Virus record (IMG/VR): IMGVR_UViG_3300013126_000010
Span: 1-64,000 of that record
Strand: one strand, 5' to 3'
Source of the DNA: a virus
Length of the DNA: 64,000 bases
Below are positions 63,625-64,000 of the stretch, in pieces (within the stretch, counting starts at the first letter, position 1; each line of letters starts with the position of its first letter). The notes under the pieces are model-generated. The model was not told the DNA's origin. It made no database searches and saw nothing but the letters and a program-made list of their open reading frames with translations. Both the position numbers and the translations under genes were made by a program.

Positions 63625-63923
63625 AGATTATAGTGTGTTAAAAATTTGTTGGTTGAGTTTGATATATCATCTTTTATTTGTTCTAGATCAATATTGTATG
63701 AGACAGTTTTGACTTTATCCTTGTATTTTAATAAAAATTCATGTAAAGTTTCTTCCCAATAATTATCTTGTTTATCAATGGGGACTTCAAAGTTTTTATT
63801 ATTTTTAAATATTACAGACACTGATGCAATGTATTTTGATGGAAGCATGGGTTTTGAAGTTACCATGATCCCATCAAATATTTCATACCAGTATTCTTCA
63901 TTCAATACTGGATAATTTATCAT
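63621..63923 (-). CDS. Hypothetical protein upstream of DHFR
   Basis: A 100-residue charged protein starting MINYPVLNEEYWYEIFDGIM, with KYIASVSVIFKNNKNFEVPI and a helical end. I do not recognise it. It is tied into the folate operon by 4-base ATGA overlaps on both sides, which supports it as a real gene, but its role cannot be read from sequence. Confidence 0.6.
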   Translation of the reverse strand: MINYPVLNEEYWYEIFDGIMVTSKPMLPSKYIASVSVIFKNNKNFEVPIDKQDNYWEETLHEFLLKYKDKVKTVSYNIDLEQIKDDISNSTNKFLTHYNL

Positions 63924-64000
63924 ACTTTAGTTGATTTTTTACGATTAGAACGAGCAACGGATGGTTTTAACACAGCTTTGGGTGCATCTATGATAAGATC
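63920..64000 (-). CDS. C-terminal end of an unidentified gene
   Basis: An open frame enters from the right edge and ends in TGA, overlapping the next ATG by 4 bases. The visible 26 residues end in a basic tail (VARSNRKKSTKV). Coupled overlaps make it the first visible gene of the folate operon. The product is unknown because most of it is outside the window. Confidence 0.5.
   Translation of the reverse strand, partial: DLIIDAPKAVLKPSVARSNRKKSTKV

Noticed and set aside
1-64000. CRISPR arrays, insertion sequences, integrase or attachment sites
   Set aside because: No regular spaced repeats, transposase motifs or integrase motifs were seen; the window looks like a lytic T4-type genome.

Overview
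The window is part of the genome of a large, AT-rich tailed phage of the T4-like myovirus type. The evidence is an almost complete set of T4 head, neck, tail and baseplate genes recognisable by sequence (gp18, gp13, gp14, gp15, gp23, gp22, gp21, gp20, gp26, gp51, gp48, gp53, gp25, gp6, gp7), the T4 replication and recombination pair gp46/gp47, the late sigma factor gp55, a T4-type dNMP kinase, and a dihydrofolate reductase/thymidylate synthase pair. No host genes, tRNAs or CRISPR arrays were seen. The very long tail proteins suggest an environmental (marine or freshwater) relative rather than an enteric T-even phage, but the host cannot be read from the sequence.

Layout. 1-1.1 kb: the end of a Vsr-type homing endonuclease. 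1.1-6.3 kb (minus): tail sheath, a 58-residue protein, dNMP kinase with its own sigma70-like promoter, and neck protein gp13. 6.4-10.5 kb (plus): a GIY-YIG homing endonuclease, then neck gp14 and tail terminator gp15. 10.5-22 kb (minus): two virion proteins, an HNH homing endonuclease, and the capsid block (gp23, gp22, gp21, acidic core protein, two small genes, portal gp20, probable tape measure). 22.1-23.2 kb (plus): gp26 and gp51, probably joined by a -1 frameshift. 23.2-31.1 kb (minus): a probable internal head protein, a 757-base non-coding region with an apparent structured RNA, an AT-hook/GIY-YIG pair, gp46, gp47, another homing endonuclease and gp55. 31.2-62.3 kb (plus): one long baseplate and fibre run, gp48, gp53, hub, gp5-like needle, gp25, gp6, a 4526-residue gp7-like protein, and five fibre/adhesin genes. 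62.3-64 kb (minus): thymidylate synthase, DHFR and two upstream overlapping genes.

Regulation. Sixteen octamers of the form NNTAAATA (mostly TATAAATA, CATAAATA or GATAAATA) lie 20-60 bases upstream of late genes and fit the T4 late promoter read by gp55, which is itself encoded here. Two minus-strand promoters, ahead of gp55 and ahead of the structured non-coding region, share an unusual early-type motif with identical spacing. Three late promoters sit inside hairpins whose 3' arm covers the ribosome binding site of the next gene (a homing endonuclease with a perfect 46-base palindrome, gp6, and an AT-hook gene). This is the logic known from the T4 td-intron endonuclease: early read-through RNA would be silent and late RNA translatable.

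The points most worth a second look are the structured RNA at about 24641-25049 with its dedicated promoter, the hairpin/late-promoter switches, and the probable programmed frameshift between gp26 and gp51.
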